This document shows, piece by piece, positions 8,101 to 15,313 of a DNA stretch of 50,000 bases. Under the pieces are notes generated by a model, which saw only the letters and a list, made by a program, of their open reading frames with translations, searched no databases and had not been told where the DNA came from. The stretch comes from an uncultured Eubacteriales bacterium (GTDB lineage Bacteria > Bacillota > Clostridia > Oscillospirales > Oscillospiraceae): contig ONOL01000024.1 in NCBI GenBank assembly GCA_900319465.1, forward strand, positions 1 through 50,000. The letters are read 5' to 3'. Position numbers and translations under genes: made by a program. Within the stretch, counting starts at the first letter, position 1. The number at the start of each line of letters is the position of its first letter.

Positions 8101-9795
8101 CCGACCGACGAGATCCCCGGCCTGAACGAGCGCGCCGGTTACCAGTTCGACAGGTGGGTCTACGCCGACGGCACGCAGGCCGGCAAGCCCTTCGACTTTG
8201 AGAACACGAATCTTGTCCGCGACGTAAACCTGAAGGCCAGATGGATCAGCATGGCAAGCGTCCAGGTAGAGTACGACGCCATGGCGCACGGCTCCTTCGC
8301 GGACGGCGGCAAGCTCTCCGTCGACCCCGAGAAGCATCTGGACGGCACGGGCGTCATCCTGCGCGGCGCGCCGGAGACCGTGGACGAGAACTTCTACTTC
8401 ATCGGCTGGCAGCTCGCGGGCACCGCCTCCGTCTTCAAGGCCGGAAGCGCCGTCTCGATCGTCGCCGACGAGAACGACAAGTGCATCTTCAAGGCGGTGT
8501 ACGACGAGGCGCCCGCGGACGCGTCCCTGACCTACCACGCCAACTACCCGGCGGTCACCGGCAAGGCTGACAGCGAGGCGACGGTCGTAAAGGTCAACAA
8601 CGGCGATCTGCTCATCGCCGCGGCGGAGGAATTCTCCTTCGCCGTGAACGGCTTCACCTTCCAGGGCTGGAGCCGGAGCGCCGACGGCAGTGTGGATTAC
8701 CTCCCGGGCAAGGAAGCGGGCATCGATAACCGCTCGGCCAACGACCTCTACGGCGTCTGGAAGGCCAACCGCTACAAGCTCACCGTCGATCCCAACGGCG
8801 GCACCTGGGGCGGGACCGGGAACCGCTCCGTCTTCGAGATGGACTATCTGGAGACCAAGGAGATCGAAGATCCCGTCTGGGCGGGTTACGTATTCGCCGG
8901 ATGGACGCTCACGCCCGTGGACAGCGCGTCAACCCTGGAGGGGACGCACTATACGATGGGCTATAAGGACACCCTGCTGACGGCGCATTGGCAGAAGCTG
9001 AAGCTCGAAAAAGAGACGGTCAGCCTGCCCGCCGACGGGAAAGCCTACACCTTCGGGGAGACGATCCGCTACCGGATCCGCCTGACGGCCTACGGCACCG
9101 TGCCCGTCAGCAACGTCACGGTCATCGACGAAATGACCGGCAACCGCTTTGAAATCGCGAAGATCCGCGTCGGCGAGACGAGGACCTTTGAGACCTCCCA
9201 CGTGGTGACCGAGGCCGACGTGCTGGCCGGCAAGGTCGTGAACGTCGCCACCGCCGAGGCGGGCCGGATCCCTGTGGAGCCCGCGCGCGTGGAAGATCCG
9301 ACCGAGGCGCCGTACAGCCATCTGACGGTGTATAAATCGGTCGCCAACAAGCCCGCCAACGGAAAATTCTTCGTCGCGGGCGAGCAGATCGAGTATGCGA
9401 TCACCGTCACCAACGACGGCATCGTCACCCTGACGGACGTCGTCGTGACGGACGACCTGACGGGCAGCCGCTGGCAGGTGGGAACACTCCGGCCGGGCGA
9501 GACCAGCAGCGTGCTGACGGATCGCTACGTCGCGACGCAGAAGGACGCCGAGGCCGGCAAGGTCGTGAACGTCGCCACCGCCACCGGGAAATCGACGGAT
9601 CCCACCGACCCGGACGGCCCGGGAACGGCGCAGGCCAGGGCGGAAGCGCCCGTCGGCCGGACGACGCCCGGAAAGCCGGACGGAAAGACCGCCCCGAAGA
9701 CGGGCGATTCCCCGCTGCTCTACGGCTTCGCCCTGCTCGCCGCCGTCTCCCTGGGCGCGGCGGTCGCGACCTGCCGGAAGCTCCGGACCCGCTGA
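5185..9795 (+). CDS. Large wall-anchored surface protein with InlB-type repeats
   Basis: Secreted protein of 1536 residues. Residues 1-30 are a signal peptide (KTWIVRSLSLLLAMIMVFG). A Glu/Ala/Thr/Pro-rich stretch, about residues 32-175, looks like a disordered stalk. At least seven InlB B-repeat-like (Listeria-Bacteroides) modules follow, marked by GWF/GWS/GWT cores near residues 351, 519, 897, 986, 1071, 1158 and 1235. Two DUF11-type Ig-like domains lie at about 1274-1370 and 1378-1480. The C-terminus has the sorting signal APKTGDS (a variant LPXTG), a hydrophobic helix and the basic tail RKLRTR, so a sortase would anchor it to peptidoglycan. ATG 5185 is preferred over an in-frame GTG at 5164 because it starts the signal peptide and has the ribosome site. 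It is probably an adhesin; the ligand is unknown. Confidence 0.88.
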   Translation: MNKTWIVRSLSLLLAMIMVFGNAVTAAAASELAPSAENAIAESAQDETEETEGSAEAKPAGAENTAEAAGAAKTDGAPSAEETAKEAPGTVIADTENTQEAVSSSDEEKRDEAPAATETPAATEAPTASAEKLDEPAPTEAPAKQEPISGKESTDEAPTSTETPAAPAMPAFTAGGTAGNGVSVSVSAAEGVFPEGTTMTVEAAAKDAVISAAQAVTPNRVVDAAAVNISFFDASGREIEPADDASVSVTLQAGAGSVEGREFLVVHISDSMAAERVTAVSGLSGECASFLADEFSIYAIIGTDPSDDDAALERITYRIYDAENGNLLSTQIVKTGDTLAEPQLPDPEEGKSFLGWFTLADGAYQSFTGFEGYIRVPDTNTDTVVNVFPRYGQLFTVQFRDTTQDDAIIDTISGEYVAGSTTVSLTEINKRTVDAGADSMCTGWALSKEAAMNAANKLTADLTIPSAGSLDLYPVIEAGHSLYFDSNDSSVNRASIVTPQYLYPDDTTVDPGDAVRVGYQFLGWFTEKDGGEKFSFGSTLSANTKLFAHWAPIEVTYNVIYWTEILSNGPTGTHDAMGADGSFDESKALWSRYAAGQATALTGSIVKVEETDMPGSVTVPKYYDFYRSAEKEVAGDGSTEVNVYFRLHVYTFRWTWGPYTANDGTVKFSIRTNRDGVILPDENGNGSYQINAVLGERVTDVTPVIELYGENIDPPAFCYGWACPLRTIYGFYTNTTRNSIPYYWIDEMAKGDSFYAIYSREMVPMQFNYWYENAENDEFAPPLTDNKMRAKNTSYLPSNSTKYLVLADNPGDVRNPTRPSEEHPVVMQTDVDIDGTVYALVYNWYYLRRRFDLIFKDETGSADYIANYTALSKEGEEKIKCEAAITKYYAVPQKAGYDFLGWFDTDGNQITYEDGSMLPPYENELMPAMNTVREAHWKKSGTVNVSFDPNGGSFTDGASAARSFEKLKDSLYPTDEIPGLNERAGYQFDRWVYADGTQAGKPFDFENTNLVRDVNLKARWISMASVQVEYDAMAHGSFADGGKLSVDPEKHLDGTGVILRGAPETVDENFYFIGWQLAGTASVFKAGSAVSIVADENDKCIFKAVYDEAPADASLTYHANYPAVTGKADSEATVVKVNNGDLLIAAAEEFSFAVNGFTFQGWSRSADGSVDYLPGKEAGIDNRSANDLYGVWKANRYKLTVDPNGGTWGGTGNRSVFEMDYLETKEIEDPVWAGYVFAGWTLTPVDSASTLEGTHYTMGYKDTLLTAHWQKLKLEKETVSLPADGKAYTFGETIRYRIRLTAYGTVPVSNVTVIDEMTGNRFEIAKIRVGETRTFETSHVVTEADVLAGKVVNVATAEAGRIPVEPARVEDPTEAPYSHLTVYKSVANKPANGKFFVAGEQIEYAITVTNDGIVTLTDVVVTDDLTGSRWQVGTLRPGETSSVLTDRYVATQKDAEAGKVVNVATATGKSTDPTDPDGPGTAQARAEAPVGRTTPGKPDGKTAPKTGDSPLLYGFALLAAVSLGAAVATCRKLRTR

Positions 9796-9838
9796 GCGCG
9801 GCCCTGCCTCCGCGCCCCCCATCACGCATACAGTCCCG

Positions 9839-9908
9839 CCGGCGGGCAGCCCTTTCGGGCTGTCCGCCGGTCTGCTTGTCGAAGAAGTCCGAGCCGGACT
9901 TCTTCGAC
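9839..9908 (+). terminator. Two adjacent hairpins after the surface-protein gene
   Basis: The first hairpin pairs 9839-9852 with 9857-9870 (14 bp with one G-U pair, loop TTTC). The second pairs 9878-9891 with 9895-9908 (14 bp, perfect, 3-nt loop). The first is followed only by TCTGCTT. Together they probably end the surface-protein transcript. From here to the promoter at 9989 I see nothing else. Confidence 0.6.
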
Positions 9909-9988
9909 GGCGCTTCCGCCTCGGAAAGACAGCAAGCGCAAAACAAGCGCGCTCCCTCCCGCCTCACCTGACAATTTTTCCACGATTC

Positions 9989-10017
9989 TTGCATTGCGGC
10001 GAGATTCATCATATAAT
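9989..10017 (+). promoter_or_regulatory. Promoter of the hyp operon
   Basis: TTGCAT (9989-9994), 17-bp spacer, perfect TATAAT (10012-10017). The leader to hypF is about 90 nt and contains CAATATTG and an imperfect ATTGT...ACAAT pair, a possible but weak operator. Confidence 0.7.
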
Positions 10018-10112
10018 AACTATTCGGGAAGTCAGACAGGAAAAAGGTTGCAATCGGATACATTTAGGAATACAATATTGTCTGATTCATAACAATCGTT
10101 TCGGAGGCGGCT

Positions 10113-12338
10113 TTGGAGCACCTGAAGATCGAGATCCACGGGATCGTACAGGGCGTTGGCTTTCGCCCCTTCATGCACCGCGAGATACGCGAGCGCGGGC
10201 TGAGCGGCACGATCCGCAACAGCTCCTCCGGCGTGGTGCTGGAGCTGGAGGGCGAGCGCGCGGCGCTGGAAGCGTTTCTGGAAGCGCTTCCCCACCGGGC
10301 GCCGAAGCTGGCCGTCATCGAGCGCGTGGAGCCCCGTTGGGGCCTGCCGGTCGAGGGCTGTGAGGGCTTCTCGATCCTGCCGAGTCTGGTGGAAAAGGAG
10401 CGCAACACCCTCATCTCCCCGGACGTCTGTCTCTGTGAGGACTGCCGGAAGGAGCTGCTCGATCCGGGCGACCGGCGATACCGCTACCCCTTCCTCAACT
10501 GCACCAACTGCGGCCCCCGCTTCACCATCATCAAAGACGTGCCCTACGACCGTCCTCTCACCTCCATGGGGCGCTTCCCCATGTGTCCCGACTGCGAGCG
10601 GGAATACCACGACATCGAAAACCGCCGCTACCACGCCCAGCCGGACTGCTGCCCGGTCTGCGGGCCGCATCTCTGGTTCCGGGACGCGGAGGGCGCGCGT
10701 ACCGACGGGGACGAGGCGGCGCTGAAGGCTGCCCGCGAGATGCTCAGGGCCGGGAAGATCGTGGCCGTCAAGGGCCTCGGCGGCGTGCATCTCGCCTGCT
10801 CCTGCGGCGATCCGGCGGTCGTCTCCCGGCTGCGGCGGCGCAAGCAGCGCGACGAGAAGCCCTTCGCCGTCATGTGCCGCGACCTGAGCTGCGCCAGGGC
10901 GATCTGCGAGGTGAGCGAGGACGAGGCGCGCATCCTGGAGAGCTGGCAGCGGCCGATCGTGCTGCTCAAGAAGAAGGCGCCGGGGCTGACGCACCTGAGT
11001 GAAAACGGCTATGTGGGCGTGATGCTGCCCTATACGCCGCTGCACGTCCTCCTCTTCGGGGACGATATCGACAGGCTCGTGATGACGAGCGCAAACCTGT
11101 CCGACACGCCCATCGTCTATAAAAACGACGAAGCGCTCGAACGGCTTTCCGGCATCGCGGACGGCTTTCTGCTCCACGACCGCGAGATCCAGACCCGCTG
11201 CGACGATTCGCTCTGCTGGGTGCTGGACGGGAAGGAATACCCGGCCCGGCGCTCGCGGGGCTACGCGCCCTATCCCGTCCGGCTGGCGCGCGTACGGAGC
11301 GGTCTGCTCGCCTGCGGAGCCGAGCAGAAGGCGGGCTTCTGCCTGACCAAGGGAGACTACGCCTTCCCGAGCCAGCACCTCGGAGATCTGAAGAATTTCG
11401 AGACGCTGGAAAACTACGAACAGCAGATCGCCCATTTTGAGCGTCTGTTTGATATCCGCCCCGAGGCGCTCGCCTGTGATCTGCATCCGGACTATCTCTC
11501 GACCGGTTACGCGAAGGAGCGCAGCGAGCGGGAGGGCCTGCCGCTCGTGCAGGTGCAGCACCACCACGCGCACCTCGCCTCCTGCATGGCGGACAACGGC
11601 CTGCGCGACCCGGTGATCGGCCTCATCTGGGACGGCACCGGCCTCGGCACGGACGGCAGCATCTGGGGCGGCGAATGCCTTGTCGGGGACTTCGCGGGCT
11701 TCGAGCGCTTCGGCTCGATCCGCCCGATCCCTCTGATCGGCGGCGATCTCGCGACGAAGGAGCTCGACCGGGTGGCCTGGGCGCTCCTGCGGGACGCCGG
11801 GCTGGACCGGCCCGGGAACGCGGTCTGGGAGGCCATGCTGGCGCAGGGGCTCAACTGCCCGCTCTCCTCCGGCATGGGCCGGCTCTTCGACGGCGTGGCC
11901 GCGATCCTCGGCGTCAAGACCCGTGCGAGCTACGAAGGACAGGGCGCGGTGCTGCTGGAGGCCGCCGCGGCGCCGGACGAGTCCGGCGCGTATCCCTTCG
12001 CGCTGAGCGGAACGCCCCTCCGCTTCGACTGGCGGCCGATGCTGCGCGCCCTTTGCGAAGACGGCGCGGACGTCTCGCACAAAGCCGCGAAATTCATGAA
12101 CACGCTGCTGCTCTTCGCCTGCGAGCAGGCGGAGGAGGCTTCCCGGAAAACGGGTCTGCGCGACGTGGTGCTCTCCGGCGGCAGCTTCCAGAATATGTAC
12201 CTGATGCGCCGCCTGCCCGGGCTGCTGCGTGCGCGGGGCCTGACGCCCTGGCACCACAGCCGCGTCTCCTGCAACGACGAGGGGATCGCGTTGGGACAGG
12301 TCACGGTACTAAACGAAAAAAGCAAGAAGGAAGCATGA
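10113..12338 (+). CDS. hypF: Carbamoyltransferase HypF, NiFe-hydrogenase maturation
   Basis: HypF converts carbamoyl phosphate into a thiocarboxamide on HypE, the source of the CN ligands of the NiFe site. The 741 residues match the family. Order: acylphosphatase domain 1-90 (GIVQGVGFRPF); two zinc fingers (CLCEDC...CTNCGP and CPDCE...CCPVCGP); YrdC-like domain about 195-380; Kae1-like carbamoyltransferase domain to the end with QHHHAHLASC and SGGSFQN. The start is TTG at 10113, 5 nt after GGAGG; no better start is near. It is first gene of the hyp cluster. The last codons (KSKKEA) and stop lie in the left arm of an intergenic repeat (12326-12427), so the tail may be repeat-derived. Confidence 0.95.
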   Translation: MEHLKIEIHGIVQGVGFRPFMHREIRERGLSGTIRNSSSGVVLELEGERAALEAFLEALPHRAPKLAVIERVEPRWGLPVEGCEGFSILPSLVEKERNTLISPDVCLCEDCRKELLDPGDRRYRYPFLNCTNCGPRFTIIKDVPYDRPLTSMGRFPMCPDCEREYHDIENRRYHAQPDCCPVCGPHLWFRDAEGARTDGDEAALKAAREMLRAGKIVAVKGLGGVHLACSCGDPAVVSRLRRRKQRDEKPFAVMCRDLSCARAICEVSEDEARILESWQRPIVLLKKKAPGLTHLSENGYVGVMLPYTPLHVLLFGDDIDRLVMTSANLSDTPIVYKNDEALERLSGIADGFLLHDREIQTRCDDSLCWVLDGKEYPARRSRGYAPYPVRLARVRSGLLACGAEQKAGFCLTKGDYAFPSQHLGDLKNFETLENYEQQIAHFERLFDIRPEALACDLHPDYLSTGYAKERSEREGLPLVQVQHHHAHLASCMADNGLRDPVIGLIWDGTGLGTDGSIWGGECLVGDFAGFERFGSIRPIPLIGGDLATKELDRVAWALLRDAGLDRPGNAVWEAMLAQGLNCPLSSGMGRLFDGVAAILGVKTRASYEGQGAVLLEAAAAPDESGAYPFALSGTPLRFDWRPMLRALCEDGADVSHKAAKFMNTLLLFACEQAEEASRKTGLRDVVLSGGSFQNMYLMRRLPGLLRARGLTPWHHSRVSCNDEGIALGQVTVLNEKSKKEA

Positions 12339-12427
12339 ATCCATAAGGGGTTCGCCTTCCGCGAACGGACGGAAACCGCCTCGCAGCGGCCCCGCGTTTT
12401 TCATTCTTCCTGCTTTATTCTTCCTTC
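12326..12427. repeat. MITE-like palindromic repeat, copy A
   Basis: The ends GAAGGAAG (12326-12333) and CTTCCTTC (12420-12427) are exact inverted repeats. Inside are two hairpins, GTTCGC/GCGAAC (12350-12366) and CCGC/GCGG near 12377-12390, then a TTTTTCATTC tract. Order and spacing match copy B at 13711-13814. It overlaps the hypF 3' end and supplies its stop codon. No transposase gene is inside. Confidence 0.6.
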
Positions 12428-12443
12428 AGAAAAGGTATTTCTT

Positions 12444-12665
12444 ATGTGTCTTGCAGTACCCTTAAAGTTGATAGAAGTGAACGGCAAGGAGGCCGTGGGG
12501 GATGCGATGGGCGTCCGGCGCAGGGTCCGGGTGGATTTCATCGAGGAACCGAAGGTCGGCGATTACGTGATCGTCCACGCGGGCTTTGCCATTGAGCGGC
12601 TGCCGGAACAGCAGGCGCTCGAGGACCTGGCGTCCTGGGAGGAGCTGGAAGATGCCCTCCGCTGA
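12444..12665 (+). CDS. hypC: Hydrogenase maturation chaperone HypC
   Basis: Small cytoplasmic chaperone of 73 residues, normal for HypC/HybG. The N-terminus MCLAVPLKL carries the essential Cys2, which holds the Fe(CN)2CO unit and escorts the apo large subunit; ...VGDYVIVHAGFAIERL is the family core. It works with HypD on iron loading. ATG 12444 follows a weak ribosome site 17 nt past repeat copy A. Its last 14 nt overlap hypD in another frame, so the two are probably translationally coupled. Confidence 0.95.
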   Translation: MCLAVPLKLIEVNGKEAVGDAMGVRRRVRVDFIEEPKVGDYVIVHAGFAIERLPEQQALEDLASWEELEDALR

Positions 12666-13713
12666 AACGCTGCTGCGCGAGATCCGGGCGCTGCCTCTGG
12701 GCGACGTGCGGATCATGGAGGTCTGCGGCACCCACACAATGGCCATCGCCGAGGCGGGGATCCGGAGCCTCCTGCCCGAAAACGTCAAGCTTTTGAGCGG
12801 GCCGGGCTGCCCGGTCTGTGTGACCCCCGCGGAGGTCATTGACGCGGTGCTCGCCCTCTCGATGGACAAAAACCTCATCCTCGCCAGCTACGGCGACATG
12901 ATCCGCGTCCCCGGAAGCACGCCGGGGGACAGTCTGCAGCGCCGCCGGGCGCTGGGGGCGGACGTGCGGATTTGCTACTCGCCGATGGACGCGCTGGAGA
13001 TCGCGGCGAAAAACCTCCACAAAGAGGTGGTGTTCCTCGGCGTGGGCTTTGAGACCACCGCCCCCGGCACCGCCGCCGCCGTGCTCGCCGCCGGGGAGCG
13101 GGGGCTGAAAAACTTCTCCGTCTGGTCCATGCTCAAGACCGTGGAGCCCGCGCTGCGCGCCCTGATGGGCACGGAGGGCTTCAACGTCCAGGGCTTTCTC
13201 TGCCCCGGCCACGTGGCGACGATCCTCGGCGAGGAGGGCTTCCGCTTCCTGCCGGCGTCCTGCCGCATGCCGGCGGTCATCAGCGGCTTTGAGAGCGGGG
13301 ACATCCTGTTCGCGCTCTGCCGGCTTTTAATGCAGATCGCCGACGGCGAGCCGCGCCTGGAGAACGCATATCCCCGGGCCGTGCGCCCGGAGGGGAACCG
13401 GCTCGCGAAGGCCATGATGGGCCGCTGCTTCGCCCCCCGGCGCGAGCTCTGGCGCGGGCTGGGCGAGATCCCGGCGAGCGGCCTCGGCTTGCGGGAGGAA
13501 TGGGCCGCCTTCGACGCGGAGAAAAAATTCGGGGTCACCGTCGGTGCGGAAAAGCCCACGGCCTGCCGCTGCGGCGAGGTGATCACCGGTATGCGCGAGC
13601 CGCCGCGCTGCCCGCTGTTCGGAAAACGCTGCACGCCGGAGGACCCGGTGGGGCCCTGCATGGTCTCCTCCGAGGGTGCCTGCGCCGCGTGGTACAAATA
13701 CCAGATACCGTGA
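12652..13713 (+). CDS. hypD: Hydrogenase maturation protein HypD
   Basis: HypD carries a [4Fe-4S] cluster and redox-active thiols and forms the scaffold with HypC on which Fe(CN)2CO is assembled. The 353 residues are near the usual ~360. Conserved parts are visible: EVCGTHT near residue 22, GPGCPVCVTP, GFETTAPGTA, GFLCPGHVA, and the C-terminal cysteine region (CRCGEVITG, PLFGKRC, GPCMVSSEGAC). ATG 12652 is chosen over the upstream in-frame start at 12586 because GGGAGGAG precedes it and MPSAETLL begins the family homology. It starts inside hypC. The stop codon is the first three bases of repeat copy B. Confidence 0.95.
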   Translation: MPSAETLLREIRALPLGDVRIMEVCGTHTMAIAEAGIRSLLPENVKLLSGPGCPVCVTPAEVIDAVLALSMDKNLILASYGDMIRVPGSTPGDSLQRRRALGADVRICYSPMDALEIAAKNLHKEVVFLGVGFETTAPGTAAAVLAAGERGLKNFSVWSMLKTVEPALRALMGTEGFNVQGFLCPGHVATILGEEGFRFLPASCRMPAVISGFESGDILFALCRLLMQIADGEPRLENAYPRAVRPEGNRLAKAMMGRCFAPRRELWRGLGEIPASGLGLREEWAAFDAEKKFGVTVGAEKPTACRCGEVITGMREPPRCPLFGKRCTPEDPVGPCMVSSEGACAAWYKYQIP

Positions 13714-13814
13714 ATAGCGAAGAATGAATACTACTGGTGTTCGCCGAAGGCGAACGGATCATAACCGTCGCGAAGCGACCCCTCAATTATTCATTTTTCA
13801 CCATTCGTTATTCA
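13711..13814. repeat. MITE-like palindromic repeat, copy B
   Basis: The ends TGAATAGCGAA (13711-13721) and TTCGTTATTCA (13804-13814) are inverted repeats with 10 of 11 matches. A nested pair AATGAATA/TATTCATT lies at 13723-13730 and 13788-13795. Two hairpins with GAA loops sit in the middle: GTTCGCC/GGCGAAC (13739-13755) and GTCGC/GCGAC (13767-13779). The layout equals copy A. It fills the hypD-hypE gap and starts with the hypD stop codon. Confidence 0.65.
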
Positions 13815-13847
13815 TTTACAAAGCACCAAGGTTGGATCATACGTACA

Positions 13848-14837
13848 ATGGACGAAATCATAACCCTTGACTACGGCAGCGGCGGGAAAAAGACGGCGCG
13901 CCTCATCGAAAACAGCATCCTCCCCGCGCTCTCGAACCCCGCGCTCAACGCCCTGACCGATGGGGCGATCCTCGGGGACCTGGTCTTTTCCACGGACAGT
14001 TTCGTGGTCGACCCGATCTTCTTCCCCGGCGGGGACATCGGTAAGCTCGCCGTCTGCGGCACGGTCAACGACGTGGCCGTCTGCGGCGCCGAGCCGAAAT
14101 ATCTGAGCTGCTCCTTCATTATCGAAGAAGGCCTGCCCATGGCGGCGCTCTCGCGCGTCATCGCCTCGATGAAGGCCGCCTGCGCGCAGGCGGGCGTGCA
14201 GGTCGTGACCGGCGACACCAAGGTCGTCGAGCGCGGCCGGGGCGACAAGCTCTATATCAACACCGCCGGCATCGGCTTTCTCAAATACCCCGGTCTCAGC
14301 CCGGCGAAGCTCCGGGAGGGGGACGCGGTGCTAATCTCCGGCACCGCGGGCGACCACGGCACCGCCGTGATGCTCGCGCGAAGCGGCATGATGCAGACCG
14401 AGCTTACGAGCGACTGCGCGCCGCTCAACCGCCTGTGCGCCGCGATCCTCGACACCGGCGCCGCGGTGCGCGTGCTGCGCGATCCGACGCGCGGCGGCGT
14501 CGCCACCACTCTCAACGAGTTCGTGGAGGGGACGAGCCTCGGGATCGAGCTTGCGGAAGGCGCGATCCCCGTCCGCCCCGCGGTGAAGGCCGCCTGCGCC
14601 ATGCTGGGGCTCGAGCCCCTCTACTGCGCCAACGAGGGCAAGCTGCTCTGCGTCGCCGCACAGGAAGACGCGGAAAAGCTGCTCGCCGCCATGCGCGCGC
14701 TGCCCGAGGGCGAAAACGCCGCGCAGATCGGCGTCGTGACCGCCAACGCGCCCGGAAAGGTGCTCATGAAGACCGCCCTCGGCGGCAGGAGAGTTCTGCA
14801 GAAGCTCGCCGGCGCGCAGCTTCCGCGGATCTGCTGA
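13848..14837 (+). CDS. hypE: Carbamoyl dehydratase HypE
   Basis: HypE takes the carbamoyl group from HypF on its C-terminal cysteine, dehydrates it with ATP to thiocyanate and passes CN to the HypC-HypD iron. The 329 residues match the family (PurM/SelD-like fold). Seen: ITLDYGSGGKKT, GTVNDVAVCGAEP, GDTKVV, LRDPTRGGVATTLNE, and the diagnostic C-terminal PRIC whose last residue is the catalytic cysteine. ATG 13848 begins the family homology; the ribosome site (AAGGTTGG) is weak and distant. Repeat copy B sits between hypD and hypE and may lower coupling between them. Confidence 0.95.
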   Translation: MDEIITLDYGSGGKKTARLIENSILPALSNPALNALTDGAILGDLVFSTDSFVVDPIFFPGGDIGKLAVCGTVNDVAVCGAEPKYLSCSFIIEEGLPMAALSRVIASMKAACAQAGVQVVTGDTKVVERGRGDKLYINTAGIGFLKYPGLSPAKLREGDAVLISGTAGDHGTAVMLARSGMMQTELTSDCAPLNRLCAAILDTGAAVRVLRDPTRGGVATTLNEFVEGTSLGIELAEGAIPVRPAVKAACAMLGLEPLYCANEGKLLCVAAQEDAEKLLAAMRALPEGENAAQIGVVTANAPGKVLMKTALGGRRVLQKLAGAQLPRIC

Positions 14838-14914
14838 GCCGTCCCGGGCACCGAAAACCGTCAGCAAATATATTTTATATAAAAGTACGCATCATAAACG
14901 AGAGGTGATGGATT

Positions 14915-15313
14915 TTGCAAGAGTACAAACGCATCGACATCAGCAAAGACCAGATCGTTCCGATCGCCGAGCGCATGCGCAGGCAGAACGTCTACCTGGT
15001 GATGATCCACGCTTTCCTGAACAAGGAAGGGCTGCTGGACGTCTCCTGGGACTACGCGGTGGAGCCCGTCATCGAGTCCTACCATGTGGTAGGCGAAATG
15101 CTCCTCCCCTCCATCGGCGAGATCTACGACACCGCCGCCACCTGGGCGGAGCGTGAGATCAACGAGCTGTTCGGCGTGGAGTTCGAGGGGCTGGATATGA
15201 GCCAGCGTCTCTTCCTGCCCGAGGATCTGCTGGAGACCCAGGGCCGCGGCCAGATCATGGTCACGCCGCTGAGCGAGCTGGTGGAGAAAAACACAAAGGA
15301 GGCCGGGAAATGA
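14915..15313 (+). CDS. Group 4 hydrogenase NuoC-like subunit (MbhK/EchD type)
   Basis: This 132-residue protein is the 30-kDa-type (NuoC) subunit of the soluble arm and packs against the large subunit. The hallmark is AEREINELFGVEFEGLD, equivalent to the NuoC signature before the conserved GHPD-like turn. The start is TTG at 14915 after GAGAGGTG; the nearby ATG at 14908 is in another frame. An unusually AT-rich stretch (14865-14887) precedes it and may hold a promoter, though I could not place a good -35. The last bases overlap the next gene (ATGA), so the catalytic pair is coupled. Confidence 0.85.
   Translation: MQEYKRIDISKDQIVPIAERMRRQNVYLVMIHAFLNKEGLLDVSWDYAVEPVIESYHVVGEMLLPSIGEIYDTAATWAEREINELFGVEFEGLDMSQRLFLPEDLLETQGRGQIMVTPLSELVEKNTKEAGK

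Noticed and set aside
5026-8538. Open frame of about 1170 codons on the minus strand opposite the surface-protein gene
   Set aside because: It is a GC-rich antisense shadow with Arg/Val/Gly-rich, domain-free sequence; the plus strand has a signal peptide, repeats and an anchor.
10045-10105. Possible Rex or FNR operator in the hypF leader (ATTGT...ACAAT)
   Set aside because: Only 5-bp arms match and the inner positions do not fit TTGTGA or TTGAT consensus half-sites.
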